A DNA stretch of 57,923 nt from CAZPMT01 sp964587655 (GTDB lineage: Bacteria; Hydrogenedentota; Hydrogenedentia; Hydrogenedentales; SLHB01). The notes beneath the pieces were generated by a model. The model was not told where the DNA came from, ran no database searches, and was given only the letters and a program-made list of their open reading frames with translations. Position numbers and translations under genes: made by a program. The stretch covers positions 1 to 57,923 of the forward strand of contig CAZPMT010000021.1 in assembly GCA_964587655.1 (NCBI GenBank). The letters run 5' to 3'. This document shows, in pieces, positions 40,370-49,358 of the stretch. Each line of letters begins with the position of its first letter. Within the stretch, counting starts at the first letter, position 1.

Positions 40370-41095
40370 TTGAGATACGCGCTAATCTCGGACATCCACG
40401 CGAATCTTGAGGCACTGACGGCCGTTCTTGATAAGATCGACACGTTGCAGGTGGATGAGATCGTCTGTCTGGGGGACGTCGTGGGGTACAACGCGACGCC
40501 GAATGAGTGCATCAGGATTGTCCGGGAACGGGATATTGCGACCCTGTGCGGGAATCATGACGCAGTGGCCTGCGGCCTCGAAGAACCGTGGGGGTTCAAC
40601 CCTATCGCATTGGCGGCGGCCCTGTGGACCCGTGAGACGCTGACCGACGACAACCTTCGCTGGCTGCAAGGCTTGCCGGACTCGAAGCTGTTTGACCATT
40701 TCCTTGCAGTACACGGGGCTCCGGGCAATCGCAACACCTATCTGTTCGGATGGGAGGATATTTTCCCACACCTCGCGTTTCTCGAGGAACAGGGGCGTTT
40801 GCTTTGCTTTTTCGGACACACGCATTGTCCCGGGATCTTCTCGACGGATGGCGTGTATACCGTGGACAGCAATTCAAGGTTCCTTCTTGGAGAGGGAAAG
40901 AGCTTCTTCATCAACCCCGGTTCCGTGGGGCAGCCGCGAGACTCCGATCCGCGCGCGGCCTTCGGCATTCTGGATACTGATGAGAGGGAATACGAGCAGG
41001 TCCGAGTGGCGTATCCCATCAAGCGCGCCGCAGATCGGATCATCGACGCGGGGCTTCCGCATTTCCTATCGGAGCGGTTGTACTTGGGCCGGTAG
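40370..41095 (+). CDS. Metallophosphoesterase (YfcE/diadenosine-tetraphosphatase-like)
   Basis: The 241-residue product has the calcineurin-type metal motifs SDIHANLEAL, GDVVGYN, GNHDAV, VHGAPG and GHTHCPG, the single-domain form found in YfcE-like phosphodiesterases. Substrate unknown. The start is a TTG at 40370, ten bases after GGAGG. The 104-bp spacer before it contains a TTGACA but no matching -10 box. It precedes hisB by 59 bp in the same orientation. Confidence 0.88.
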   Translation: MRYALISDIHANLEALTAVLDKIDTLQVDEIVCLGDVVGYNATPNECIRIVRERDIATLCGNHDAVACGLEEPWGFNPIALAAALWTRETLTDDNLRWLQGLPDSKLFDHFLAVHGAPGNRNTYLFGWEDIFPHLAFLEEQGRLLCFFGHTHCPGIFSTDGVYTVDSNSRFLLGEGKSFFINPGSVGQPRDSDPRAAFGILDTDEREYEQVRVAYPIKRAADRIIDAGLPHFLSERLYLGR

Positions 41096-41154
41096 CGCAA
41101 AGCGCCGTATCTCTGATAAGATCATAGCCAATCGAAGTATTACGGGAGCGCAAA

Positions 41155-41745
41155 ATGCGTCGTTCAAAGATTACGCGCAAGACGAAGGAAACCAGTATTG
41201 CGGTTTCCGTGGACCTCGACGGCTCGGGCCGGGTTGAGGTGGAAACGGGCATCGGGTTTTTGGATCACATGCTTACGCACTTGGGGCGCCATGGCCTGTT
41301 TGACCTTAAGGTCAGCGCCAAGGGCGACCTGGACGTCGATGCGCATCACACCGTGGAGGATGTTGGGATCTGCCTCGGCAAGGCTTTCCTTCAGGCGCTG
41401 GGCGACGGCTCCGGCATCGTCCGGTTCGGCCATGCGGTGGTTCCGATGGACGAGGCGCTCGCGGAGGTGGCCGTGGACATCAGCGGCAGGCCGTTCCTGT
41501 CGTTCCAGGCACCGTTCGCGGGCGGGCGCGTCGGGAAATTCGACGCCGAGCTTGTCGAGGAATTCTTCCGCGCGTTTGCGGTCAACGGACGGATGACCCT
41601 GCACGTGGTCTTGCGATATGGCGGCAACGTGCATCACTCGATTGAGGGTGTGTTCAAGGCATTCGCGCGTGCGCTTTCCGAGGCGGTGCGCCTTGACGCG
41701 CGGGTGAAGGACGTCCCGTCCACGAAAGGGATGCTGGAAACGTGA
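41155..41745 (+). CDS. hisB: Imidazoleglycerol-phosphate dehydratase
   Basis: The 196-residue product is a full monofunctional HisB: GFLDHMLTHLGRHG, DAHHTVEDVG and GNVHHSIEGVFKAFARAL carry the manganese-binding histidines. It dehydrates imidazole glycerol phosphate to imidazole acetol phosphate, step seven of histidine biosynthesis. GGGAG precedes the ATG. Its stop overlaps the GTG start of hisH. Confidence 0.96.
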   Translation: MRRSKITRKTKETSIAVSVDLDGSGRVEVETGIGFLDHMLTHLGRHGLFDLKVSAKGDLDVDAHHTVEDVGICLGKAFLQALGDGSGIVRFGHAVVPMDEALAEVAVDISGRPFLSFQAPFAGGRVGKFDAELVEEFFRAFAVNGRMTLHVVLRYGGNVHHSIEGVFKAFARALSEAVRLDARVKDVPSTKGMLET

Positions 41746-42374
41746 TTGCTGTTGTCGACTACGGCATGGGAAACCTGCGAAGCGCCCAAAAAGGCCTTGA
41801 GAAGGCGGGGCGCGCGGCCGTCATAACGGACGACCCCGGCGTGATCGCCGAGGCCGATGCCGTGGTGTTGCCGGGCGTGGGCGCGTTCAGGGACTGCTAC
41901 GAAGGGCTACGTTCGCGCGGGCTCGTGAATCCGATCATCGAGGCGGCAAACAGCGGCAGGCCGTTCCTCGGGATCTGCGTCGGATTGCAGTTGCTGTTCG
42001 AGGACAGCGAGGAAGGCGGTCTCTCACGAGGACTGGGGATTTTCCCGGGGCGGGTCGTCCGGTTTCCTGATGCGAAGGCAACGGGACTGAAGGTTCCGCA
42101 CATGGGCTGGAACCGGATACGCGCGGCTTCGGGCCGTTCTTGCAAGCTCCTGAACGGGACGCAAGGGGATCCCTACGTGTATTTCGTGCACAGTTATTTC
42201 GCCAGACCGGCGGATGAGGGCCTTGTTCTGGCGACGTGCGAATACGGCGTTGAGTTCGCGGCTATGGTCGGGCGCGACAATATCTTCGCGGTGCAGTTCC
42301 ATCCGGAAAAGAGCCAGACGCAGGGCATTGCCATTCTGAAGGCATTCGGCGATCTGGCAAAGGAGAGGAAATGA
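41742..42374 (+). CDS. hisH: Imidazole glycerol phosphate synthase glutaminase subunit
   Basis: The 210-residue product is a class I glutamine amidotransferase: LPGVGAFRD, nucleophile Cys79 in LGICVGLQLLF, and the His-Glu pair in QFHPEKSQ. It releases ammonia from glutamine for HisF, which is not in this window. GTG start overlapping hisB by 4 bp; its stop overlaps the usp gene by 4 bp (ATGA), so translation is coupled across all three. Confidence 0.95.
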   Translation: MIAVVDYGMGNLRSAQKGLEKAGRAAVITDDPGVIAEADAVVLPGVGAFRDCYEGLRSRGLVNPIIEAANSGRPFLGICVGLQLLFEDSEEGGLSRGLGIFPGRVVRFPDAKATGLKVPHMGWNRIRAASGRSCKLLNGTQGDPYVYFVHSYFARPADEGLVLATCEYGVEFAAMVGRDNIFAVQFHPEKSQTQGIAILKAFGDLAKERK

Positions 42375-43207
42375 TCAAACGCATTCTTGTTCCGACGGAC
42401 GGCAGCGAGTACGCGTCGATTGGCGTGCGTTACGCAGTGGCCTTGGCGAAGCGGTACAAGGCTGCGCTCGTGGGTCTGCACGTTGTGGACATCAAGCTGC
42501 TCGAGGGGCCTTTTCTCCGCGATATATCGGCGTCCCTCGGCACGGCGCCATACGTGAACTACCAGGGAAACATATCGATGATCCTCGAGGAACGCGGGAA
42601 CGCCGCGCTCGACTCGTTTCGACATGCCTGCGAAGAGGCCGGCGTCACGTGCGAGACCTGCCAGGCGACGGGGATCGTGCCGCGCTGCATCGTCGAGAAG
42701 AGCGAGCTTGCGGACCTCATCGTGATGGGGCGCGGAGGCGAACACGGCCAATGGCTTGACGGCCTGGTCGGTTCTACGACGGCGGGCGTGGTGCGGCGGG
42801 CCGCGCGGCCGGTGCTGGTCACCGGCATTGATACCCCGGGGACCCGATGCTTCGTGGTCGCCTATGACGGATCCCCGCACGCGAAGAAAGCACTCCAGGC
42901 CGCCGCCGGCATCGCTGGAAACTGGCAAGTGCCGTGTCACGTCCTGGTGGTGGGCGCCGAGAATGCGGATTATCTGCTCGACGAGGCGCGCGCGTACCTC
43001 GGCACCCACGACATCGAGGTGGACTACGCGGCGCGCGCGGGCGATCCGAGTGAGGAGATCATCCGGTACGCCAAGGAATGCCTGGCGGATCTGCTTGTAA
43101 TGGGGGCATACGGACACACGAAGGTCCGGGAACTCGTGGTGGGAAGTGTGACGGCCTACGCATTGAATCACGCGGAGTGCCCGCTGCTTCTCTCGCGACA
43201 GGGATAG
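42371..43207 (+). CDS. Universal stress protein with two UspA domains
   Basis: The 278-residue product has two UspA domains in tandem, residues ~1-145 (start KRILVPTDGSEYAS, end RPVLVTG, with the nucleotide loop GRGGEHGQW) and ~150-278 (FVVAYDGS, and GAYGHTKVRELVVGSV). ATP-binding spacing is kept in the second. It is a stress-tolerance protein of unspecified action, coupled to hisH by an ATGA overlap, followed 7 bp later by an HDOD gene. Confidence 0.9.
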   Translation: MIKRILVPTDGSEYASIGVRYAVALAKRYKAALVGLHVVDIKLLEGPFLRDISASLGTAPYVNYQGNISMILEERGNAALDSFRHACEEAGVTCETCQATGIVPRCIVEKSELADLIVMGRGGEHGQWLDGLVGSTTAGVVRRAARPVLVTGIDTPGTRCFVVAYDGSPHAKKALQAAAGIAGNWQVPCHVLVVGAENADYLLDEARAYLGTHDIEVDYAARAGDPSEEIIRYAKECLADLLVMGAYGHTKVRELVVGSVTAYALNHAECPLLLSRQG

Positions 43208-43214
43208 TAAGTTC

Positions 43215-44093
43215 ATGGACGATCGTCTCGCTCGGCTGGACAGGGTGATATCGTGCGTCGGAGACTTGCCAGCGCTGCCGGATATAGTGGCGCAGGTGTT
43301 GAGCATCACCGAAGACCCCTCTGCGGCGATGTCGCGCATCAGTGAGACCGTTCAACGCGACCCAGCGCTGACTGCCAAGATCCTGAAGGTCAGCAACTCG
43401 GCGTACTACGGAATGAAGCAGTACGTCGGGACGTTGAAACTCGCCTTGGTCATCCTGGGAGTCCGGGAAGTTCGCAACATCGTATTGGGCATCAGCGTTT
43501 TCGAGAAGCTCGGTGACGGCAGAGTGGATTCGCTGATCTTGCGGAACTTGTGGGGTCACTCGGTGCGCGTGGGCGGGTTGAGCAAGAGACTCGGCACGGC
43601 GCTGGCCCTGGGTTTGGAGGGAGAGGATTTCATATCGGGCCTCCTTCATGACGTGGGAAAAATCGCACTTATCCGGCAACTCGGTCCAGGCTACATGCGG
43701 ATCTTCAAGGCGTCCGGCGGGCATTCCGAGCCGCTGTGCATGCTGGAGCAGGAAACCTTCGGATTCGACCACGCCGACGCGGCGGCCGCGCTGGCGTCGC
43801 ATTGGAACCTTCCGAAAACGCTGGGCGACGCGATGTGGTGTCATCACGCGACTCCGGACCGTCCATTGGCGGACGCAAAAGACCCGAGGCTTGCGGCCCT
43901 GGTCCGCATTGCGAATCGCGCCGCGCGCGAGGACTTCTCGGATCCCGATGCGCCTCCGGGACCATGTTGTCTTGACGCTGAGGCATGGGACCTTCTTAAG
44001 TCGGACAGGATTCCCGACGATATTGAGGCGCGGCACGAGATGCTGACGTGCTTTGTAGCGGGACTTGAAGAAGACTCCGTGGACGGTGCATAA
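43215..44093 (+). CDS. HDOD domain signalling protein
   Basis: The 292-residue product is a stand-alone HDOD domain: LPALPDIVAQVLSI at the start, the conserved helix LTAKILKVSNSAYYG, and a degenerate HD region LLHDVGKIALI. HDOD proteins lack nuclease or phosphodiesterase activity and act as signalling adaptors, often in stress or virulence control. It lies 7 bp after the UspA gene in the same run. Confidence 0.9.
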   Translation: MDDRLARLDRVISCVGDLPALPDIVAQVLSITEDPSAAMSRISETVQRDPALTAKILKVSNSAYYGMKQYVGTLKLALVILGVREVRNIVLGISVFEKLGDGRVDSLILRNLWGHSVRVGGLSKRLGTALALGLEGEDFISGLLHDVGKIALIRQLGPGYMRIFKASGGHSEPLCMLEQETFGFDHADAAAALASHWNLPKTLGDAMWCHHATPDRPLADAKDPRLAALVRIANRAAREDFSDPDAPPGPCCLDAEAWDLLKSDRIPDDIEARHEMLTCFVAGLEEDSVDGA

Positions 44094-44122
44094 CAGGCGC
44101 TTCGTTCGGCAAGAGGGCAAGT

Positions 44123-44383
44123 ATGGCAAAGAAAGACAAGGTGCATTTCCAGTATTCGGGAGACTTGGACGCGGTTGATTCGGAACTGGCTGAGGCCATG
44201 GAACAACTCGACCTGACGAACACCCGCGTCAGCGATGTTCTGCGCGCATATGACCCGCCGCCCCCGGAAACCGCGAACGTCGCTGCTTCCGCACCCGGGG
44301 CATCGCAAGACTCGAGCTGCGGACCGCCTCCTGATACTGACCAAACGCTTGAACCTCCCACTGCGCACGACGCGGCGCCGTAA
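44123..44383 (+). CDS. Small acidic, proline-rich hypothetical protein
   Basis: I do not recognise this 86-residue product. The first ~45 residues may form a helix (DAVDSELAEAMEQLD); the rest (PPPPETANVAASAP...) is low-complexity and probably disordered. No signal peptide. AGAGGG precedes the ATG. It follows the HDOD gene by 29 bp and precedes a glycosyltransferase by 68 bp, so it may be co-transcribed with either. Confidence 0.55.
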   Translation: MAKKDKVHFQYSGDLDAVDSELAEAMEQLDLTNTRVSDVLRAYDPPPPETANVAASAPGASQDSSCGPPPDTDQTLEPPTAHDAAP

Positions 44384-44451
44384 CCGAAGTTCCAGTCAAC
44401 TGCCTCATCGCGCGCCGGATTGGCCGCAGCGTCAAGGAATCGAGGATCGCG

Positions 44452-45534
44452 GTGAACGTCCTTCACATCGACGAACAAGTGGGCTGGCGCGGAGGCGAGC
44501 AACAGGCCAGTTACCTGATCCAGGGGCTTGTGCGACGGGGGTGCCGCGTCGCGATCGCGGGGCGGCCGAACGGCCTTTTCCTTGCATCCGAACACGGGGG
44601 CGTGCCTCTCGTCCGCATTGCAGCCCCGTTCTTCACGGAGTTCGATCCCTATACCGCGCTGCTGCTGGCGCGTGCAGTGAGGCGCCACAAGATAGACATT
44701 CTCCATGCGCACACGAGTCACGCACACGCGGCGGCCTGCTTGGCGCGGCTCCTCGCCGGACGCGGGAAAGTCGTCGTTTCGCGGCGCGTTGACTTCGCGC
44801 CTCGCAGGGGTTTCATCAACAGGTGGAAATACGCCATGCCTGACCATATCGTGGCGGTGTCCGCCGCGATTGCGGGCGTCATGCGTGAGTACGGCATTCC
44901 GGAAGAACGCCTGACGGTAGTGAGCAGCGCGACGGATCCGGCCCGGTTCAACGCAGCGCCGCTTGCCAGACAGGCGATCGGGGCGCCGGAAGGCGTTCCC
45001 CTTCTGGGCAACGTGGCGGCGCTCGTCGGACATAAGGATCACGCGACGCTGTTGAGCGCCATGCCGCTGGCGCTGGCGGAGCTTCCTGAATTGCATCTTG
45101 TGATCGCGGGGGAAGGGCATCTGCGGTTCCAGGTGGAAGCCCAGATCGCCCGGCTCGGGATCGGGAGTTCGGTTCATCTGCTCGGCCATCGCGACGATAT
45201 CCCCAGTCTGCTTCGTGCGCTGGACGCGTTCGTGCTCTCAAGCAACCAGGAAGGGCGGGGCGGCGCCATACTCGAGGCCATGATATGCGAGATTCCCGTT
45301 GTGGCCACGGCGGCGGGCGGTCTGCCGGAACTGGTCATGCATGAGAGGACCGGCCTGCTCTCGCCGGTCGGCGATGCGCGGGCCCTGGCACGCAACATCG
45401 TGAGGATCTTCCGAGAGCCGGCATTGGCGCGGGAAATGGCGAGCAAGGCCGCGTCGTACGTCCGTGAGAACTTCTGCGTCGACGCGATGGTGGAAGGCAA
45501 CATCCGCGTGTACGAATCACTGATGGCCGGATAG
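44452..45534 (+). CDS. Glycosyltransferase family 4 protein
   Basis: The 360-residue product is a GT-B glycosyltransferase: the acceptor-side start LHIDEQVGWRGGEQQ, HAHTSHAHAA, and the donor-binding block SSNQEGRGGAILEAM with Glu at the expected place, followed by VVATAAGGLPEL. It transfers a nucleotide-sugar residue in the cytoplasm, probably to a lipid-linked glycan. GTG start; the next gene begins one base after its stop. Confidence 0.92.
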   Translation: MNVLHIDEQVGWRGGEQQASYLIQGLVRRGCRVAIAGRPNGLFLASEHGGVPLVRIAAPFFTEFDPYTALLLARAVRRHKIDILHAHTSHAHAAACLARLLAGRGKVVVSRRVDFAPRRGFINRWKYAMPDHIVAVSAAIAGVMREYGIPEERLTVVSSATDPARFNAAPLARQAIGAPEGVPLLGNVAALVGHKDHATLLSAMPLALAELPELHLVIAGEGHLRFQVEAQIARLGIGSSVHLLGHRDDIPSLLRALDAFVLSSNQEGRGGAILEAMICEIPVVATAAGGLPELVMHERTGLLSPVGDARALARNIVRIFREPALAREMASKAASYVRENFCVDAMVEGNIRVYESLMAG

Positions 45535-45535
45535 A

Positions 45536-47128
45536 ATGGGGCGGCGGCTTCGACTCATGACGTCAGTATTAGATCCAAGGTCCGAAATCCGAAATCCAAA
45601 ACACCCTTGGCTGGGCAGCGCTTCGGAAATGGGGTGCATGGCTGTGGCCATGACCCTCGCGCTTGTATTCGGCTTCTCGAATCTCGGGGCGCCGAGCCTC
45701 TGGCACGACGAAGCGGTGCAAGTCCTGGTCGCCAAGAGCATCGCGGAGACGGGAAAGGCTCTGCTCCCTAGCGGCCAGCCGCATCCGGTAGCGCCGGTCT
45801 TCAACGCCGTCGTCGCGGGTTTCATTGCATTATTCGGCGATTCGGAGACCGCCGTGCGCGCGCCATCGGTCTTGTTCAGCGTTCTCAACGTGCTCCTGAC
45901 GTACCTTCTCGCGCGCCCTCTGTTGGGTCGCACGACGGCGCTCGTTGCGGCCGTCGCTCTGGCGCTGTCGCCCTGGAGCGTCGCATGGGCCCGGCAGGCG
46001 CGGTTCTACACGACGCAGCAGACGTTCTTTCTCCTAATGCTGTGGGCGGGCTGGCGGATGGTCTCGCGGGAACGAAACTCCGCAGCGCTGGGATATGGGC
46101 TGGTTGCATTGTTCGCCTATGTGCTCGGTCTCGGCACGTCGCTGCATTCCGTGCTGTTTCTGGGTCCGATCGGCGTCTATGCGCTGTGTATGCTCGTCCG
46201 CAAGAGGGAGATCAAGAGCCGATGGACGCTCCTCTGCGCGGCGTCGGCTTTGGCCGCCGTGCTCACGCTCTTGATGTACTACGTTGCGCTGCCCGCCCGC
46301 GACGCGGCCGTCGTTTTCAGTTCGGCGCGACCGCCGGTAACGGTGGGCGATCCGGAACAGACTTCTCCCCTGTACTACTTGAACTGGCTTTACGGAAATC
46401 TCGGCGCCGGCTTCTTCATGCTCGCGATGCTGGGTTTCCTGCTGATGATGATCCGGGAAAAGCACCGCGGTCTCTACGCGGCCCTCGCGTTCTGGGTTCC
46501 GCTGTTGGCGCTGAGCGTTCTGATAGGGTATCGGCGGCATCGTTTTCTACTCTTCGCATTTCCGCTCTATACCATGGCGTTCTCTTATGGCATCGTCGTG
46601 CTCACGGAATACGTACTTCGCACGTGGGGCAGGCGTCCACGCCCGCCATGGCATCAACTCGTCCTGTCGGTCTTCATTGTGATCTTTGGGATCAGGCTGG
46701 CCGTTTCGGCGATCTCGCTCGTAACCGATTCAATCAACGTCGCCCGCGGCGCGGACACAACACTGGCCACGCGGCATCCGCAGTATCGCAAACCCTGTCT
46801 CTATGTCCGCGAGCATCTCACGCCGGACACGGTGGTCATTGCGGATACGTACGTGACGGCGCTCTACTACGCCGGCCGCGTGGACAACTGGTTTCCAAGC
46901 AAGTACCTGCCTTGGGAGGCGTGGGAGATCGGGAGTGACGGGCTTCGGACGCTCGATGATCTGAAGACCTACATGGCGGAGCATCAGAAAGGGTATTTCC
47001 TCGCGGAGTGGTATCGATTCCAGTTTTTCGGCGCGCAACAGGAAGAGCGTGATTGGGTGAACGCGCACATGACACGGATCGATGAGGCGTCATCGGGGGA
47101 CGTGACGCTGTATGCGTGGGGTTTGTAA
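45536..47128 (+). CDS. GT39/ArnT-like membrane glycosyltransferase
   Basis: The 530-residue product is polytopic (about ten helices) with the GT-C active-site loop APSLWHDEAVQVLVAK near the N-terminus, as in ArnT and PMT enzymes that move lipid-linked sugars outside the membrane. The C-terminal ~100 residues form a soluble domain. The first ~30 residues are encoded partly by an interspersed repeat (45571-45600), so a later start such as ATG at 45629 is possible. It pairs with the GT4 gene one base upstream. Confidence 0.82.
   Translation: MGRRLRLMTSVLDPRSEIRNPKHPWLGSASEMGCMAVAMTLALVFGFSNLGAPSLWHDEAVQVLVAKSIAETGKALLPSGQPHPVAPVFNAVVAGFIALFGDSETAVRAPSVLFSVLNVLLTYLLARPLLGRTTALVAAVALALSPWSVAWARQARFYTTQQTFFLLMLWAGWRMVSRERNSAALGYGLVALFAYVLGLGTSLHSVLFLGPIGVYALCMLVRKREIKSRWTLLCAASALAAVLTLLMYYVALPARDAAVVFSSARPPVTVGDPEQTSPLYYLNWLYGNLGAGFFMLAMLGFLLMMIREKHRGLYAALAFWVPLLALSVLIGYRRHRFLLFAFPLYTMAFSYGIVVLTEYVLRTWGRRPRPPWHQLVLSVFIVIFGIRLAVSAISLVTDSINVARGADTTLATRHPQYRKPCLYVREHLTPDTVVIADTYVTALYYAGRVDNWFPSKYLPWEAWEIGSDGLRTLDDLKTYMAEHQKGYFLAEWYRFQFFGAQQEERDWVNAHMTRIDEASSGDVTLYAWGL
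45571..45600. repeat. Interspersed repeat of the ISDFG type in the 5' end of a gene
   Basis: The tandem CCGAAATCCGAAATCC units, read on the minus strand as ISDFG-like peptide, are a type of low-complexity repeat common between genes. Here it falls inside the first codons of the membrane glycosyltransferase frame. Confidence 0.55.
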
Positions 47129-47137
47129 ATGAACCAT

Positions 47138-47165
47138 TTGGTGCAATCGCACGAATTGTTATAAT
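47138..47165 (+). promoter_or_regulatory. Putative promoter of the methyltransferase gene
   Basis: A perfect TATAAT (47160-47165) with a weak -35 (TTGGTG, 47138-47143) at 16 bp lies in the 51-bp spacer. Transcription would begin only about ten bases before the ATG at 47180, giving a very short leader. Confidence 0.45.
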
Positions 47166-47179
47166 GCGGCTTTCATGCG

Positions 47180-47962
47180 ATGCAGCAGGGGCTAACATCC
47201 GTGGTGGATGAGGAACATGAACAACGAAGGCCTGAGAGGCCGCGTTCCCTTGAGTCCGCGTCAAGGAACACCCATGACGTTGTGTTCCGCTTGCTCCGGC
47301 AACGGTTAGACTCGGGCGCGGTACTCGACGTCCCTTGCGGTTCGGGGGCCTTCACGAAACGCGCGACGGACGCGGGTTATCGCGTAACCGGCGCCGACTT
47401 GGTGCGCCAAGCGTCCGTCCCTGAAGCGGTGTTCCAGCGGGCGGACATGAACCAGCGCCTGCCTTTCGGAGACGCGGCCTTTGATGCCGTAGTGTCCATC
47501 GAGGGGATTGAACACATCGAGCGGCTATTCGACTTCCTTCGCGACTGTGCGCGCGTGCTTCGCGTGGGCGGCCTGCTCATCCTCACAACCCCCGGCATCT
47601 CTTCAATCCGTTCGCGGTGGCGATGGTTCTTGACCGGGTTCCACAACAAGTGCAAGTATCCGCTCGATGAGAATCATCCCGAGCCGCGGCATCACATCAA
47701 CATGATTTCCTTTCCCCAACTGCGGTACATGCTGCACACGAGCGGGATGCACATCGAGTACATCACGACGAACCGTATCAAACCCGTCAACTGGCTGTAC
47801 ATGCCATGGGCGCCAGTGCAATACGTCGCCAGCCGACTGATCCTGTCACGTGGCGTCGAGAACCCGGAACATGCCGCAATGACGCGCGAGGTGGTCCGGC
47901 AGATGACGGCTATCCCCGTTCTTTTTGGAGAAGCCCTGATAGTCGTCGTGAACCGCCTATAG
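47180..47962 (+). CDS. Class I SAM-dependent methyltransferase
   Basis: The 260-residue product has the AdoMet-binding motif VLDVPCGSGAFTK, the acidic GADLV strand end and the late VVSIEGIEHIE, the pattern of UbiE/Methyltransf_11-type enzymes. After residue ~150 it has a long insertion-rich C-terminal part. Its place behind two glycosyltransferase genes suggests modification of a surface glycan or lipid (inference). Start could be a few codons later; no strong ribosome site is visible. Confidence 0.85.
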   Translation: MQQGLTSVVDEEHEQRRPERPRSLESASRNTHDVVFRLLRQRLDSGAVLDVPCGSGAFTKRATDAGYRVTGADLVRQASVPEAVFQRADMNQRLPFGDAAFDAVVSIEGIEHIERLFDFLRDCARVLRVGGLLILTTPGISSIRSRWRWFLTGFHNKCKYPLDENHPEPRHHINMISFPQLRYMLHTSGMHIEYITTNRIKPVNWLYMPWAPVQYVASRLILSRGVENPEHAAMTREVVRQMTAIPVLFGEALIVVVNRL

Positions 47963-48002
47963 CGACGAAGGCTCCAAGCGCGCCGGCATTCGTGCGACTC
48001 TG

Positions 48003-48884
48003 TCAGGCCTCGTCGCACTTGACTTCGCGGTTTTCCTTGAGGGACTTGTCGATCGCCGTGAGGATCTTCACCGGTTCGAGGAGTTGCTCGCGGGTCAGAG
48101 GCCACTTGCCGGTCTTCATTGTCTCCAAGTACATCTTCATCCCGTCGAAGTAGCACGTGCTGCTGTCCACGTTATGCTCTTTCCAGGCGTCCTTGCCGAA
48201 GGCCAGCAGGTGGAACGCATACGTGGCGTTACCCATCATGTTCAGCGTCACCAACGCACCGTTGCCGAACTTGCACGCTACGACGACGTTGTTGTTGTGC
48301 TCGGTGGCCTTGACGCTCTCGCAGCCGTAACCCCAAACTGCATTCATCAACTCGACCGCGTGGATGCCATAGAAGAAAATGCCGCCGTACTCGCTGGCGA
48401 GATCCGCGGGACCGGTCGATACACCCGCGGTAAGCGGCCCCGCCTTCTCCCTCAGGAAGTTGATGTATTCGACGACATTCGCCGCGTAGCGAAGCGTCGA
48501 AAAGGACGTGAAACCCACCTTCGCCTTTTCAGCCGCATCCAGAAGTCGCGTCGCGTCGGCCACGCTGCACGCCAGGGGCTTGTCCACAAACGCCGGCAAC
48601 CCCGCTTTGAGAAAGGGCAGTGTGTCCGCAAGGTGCTTGCCGCCGTGCCGCCAAACGCACGCGATCCCGTCCACCGCGCCGATCATGTCCTCCGCTTTCG
48701 CGACAATGTTCGGAATCTTGCCGATCTTCGCGACTTCTTCCGTGCGCTTCTGGTCCGTCCCGTAGATGTGAGTGACCTTGCAGTCCTCGACACGCAAACC
48801 GTTGATGCCTTCGTCGAGATTCACCAGTTTCGAGAACGCTTCCGCGTGGCTGTTGTCGGATCCGACAATCCCTAACCTGAGCAT
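48003..48884 (-). CDS. Gfo/Idh/MocA family oxidoreductase
   Basis: The 293-residue product has the Rossmann start RLGIVGSDNSHAEAF and a catalytic-type motif DKP (AFVDKPLACSVAD) that keeps the lysine. It is shorter than typical (about 330-400), with a compact C-terminal domain. Its N-terminal SDNSHAEAF replaces the usual glycine-rich loop end, which may affect cofactor binding. Convergent with the methyltransferase gene (40-bp gap). Confidence 0.85.
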   Translation of the reverse strand: MLRLGIVGSDNSHAEAFSKLVNLDEGINGLRVEDCKVTHIYGTDQKRTEEVAKIGKIPNIVAKAEDMIGAVDGIACVWRHGGKHLADTLPFLKAGLPAFVDKPLACSVADATRLLDAAEKAKVGFTSFSTLRYAANVVEYINFLREKAGPLTAGVSTGPADLASEYGGIFFYGIHAVELMNAVWGYGCESVKATEHNNNVVVACKFGNGALVTLNMMGNATYAFHLLAFGKDAWKEHNVDSSTCYFDGMKMYLETMKTGKWPLTREQLLEPVKILTAIDKSLKENREVKCDEA

Positions 48885-48965
48885 CTTGTCACTCCCTTTT
48901 CAACCTTAGACACGTCCACCGCGAACACCGCCCAAGCCTGCATCCAAGGTGCGCAAACCGTTCCA

Positions 48966-49223
48966 TCAACTCTTCGTCTTTGCGCGTGGCTTTGCGGCCG
49001 GCTTCTTCGCGGGGGCAACGTCTTCAGCTTCGGAGTAGAGCTCCTTGCAGCCCTCGATGATGTTGCCAAGCGAACGCTTGTTCTCGTCATTTGCCTCCAC
49101 GCCGAGCGCCGCGGCGTTCCCGACAAGCTCTTCCCATTCCGCGTGACCCCACGCGCCCTTCTGTTCGATCACAAACTGCCCGGCGAGATCGAGAATCTTC
49201 TGAATACGGGTCTTAGAAGCCAT
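48966..49223 (-). CDS. Small protein with lysine/alanine/proline-rich tail
   Basis: I do not recognise this 85-residue product. An N-terminal helical region (MASKTRIQKILDLAGQFV) is followed by a linker and a basic tail, APAKKPAAKPRAKTKS, similar to histone-H1-like tails, suggesting nucleic-acid binding. GGAGG lies eight bases before the ATG at 49223. The 129-bp upstream spacer has no gene; it contains a GC-rich palindrome near 49250-49265. Confidence 0.6.
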   Translation of the reverse strand: MASKTRIQKILDLAGQFVIEQKGAWGHAEWEELVGNAAALGVEANDENKRSLGNIIEGCKELYSEAEDVAPAKKPAAKPRAKTKS

Positions 49224-49358
49224 GTTCACGTACCTCCATCTTCTTGCCTCCGCCGCGCGCGGAGAGCATGACTACTTGTGGCCTGCTTTCGATGTCATTA
49301 AACTAAAGGAAAGAGGCAGGACTGTCAAGTTAAGGATCGAGTCAGGAAAGCGCTTTGC

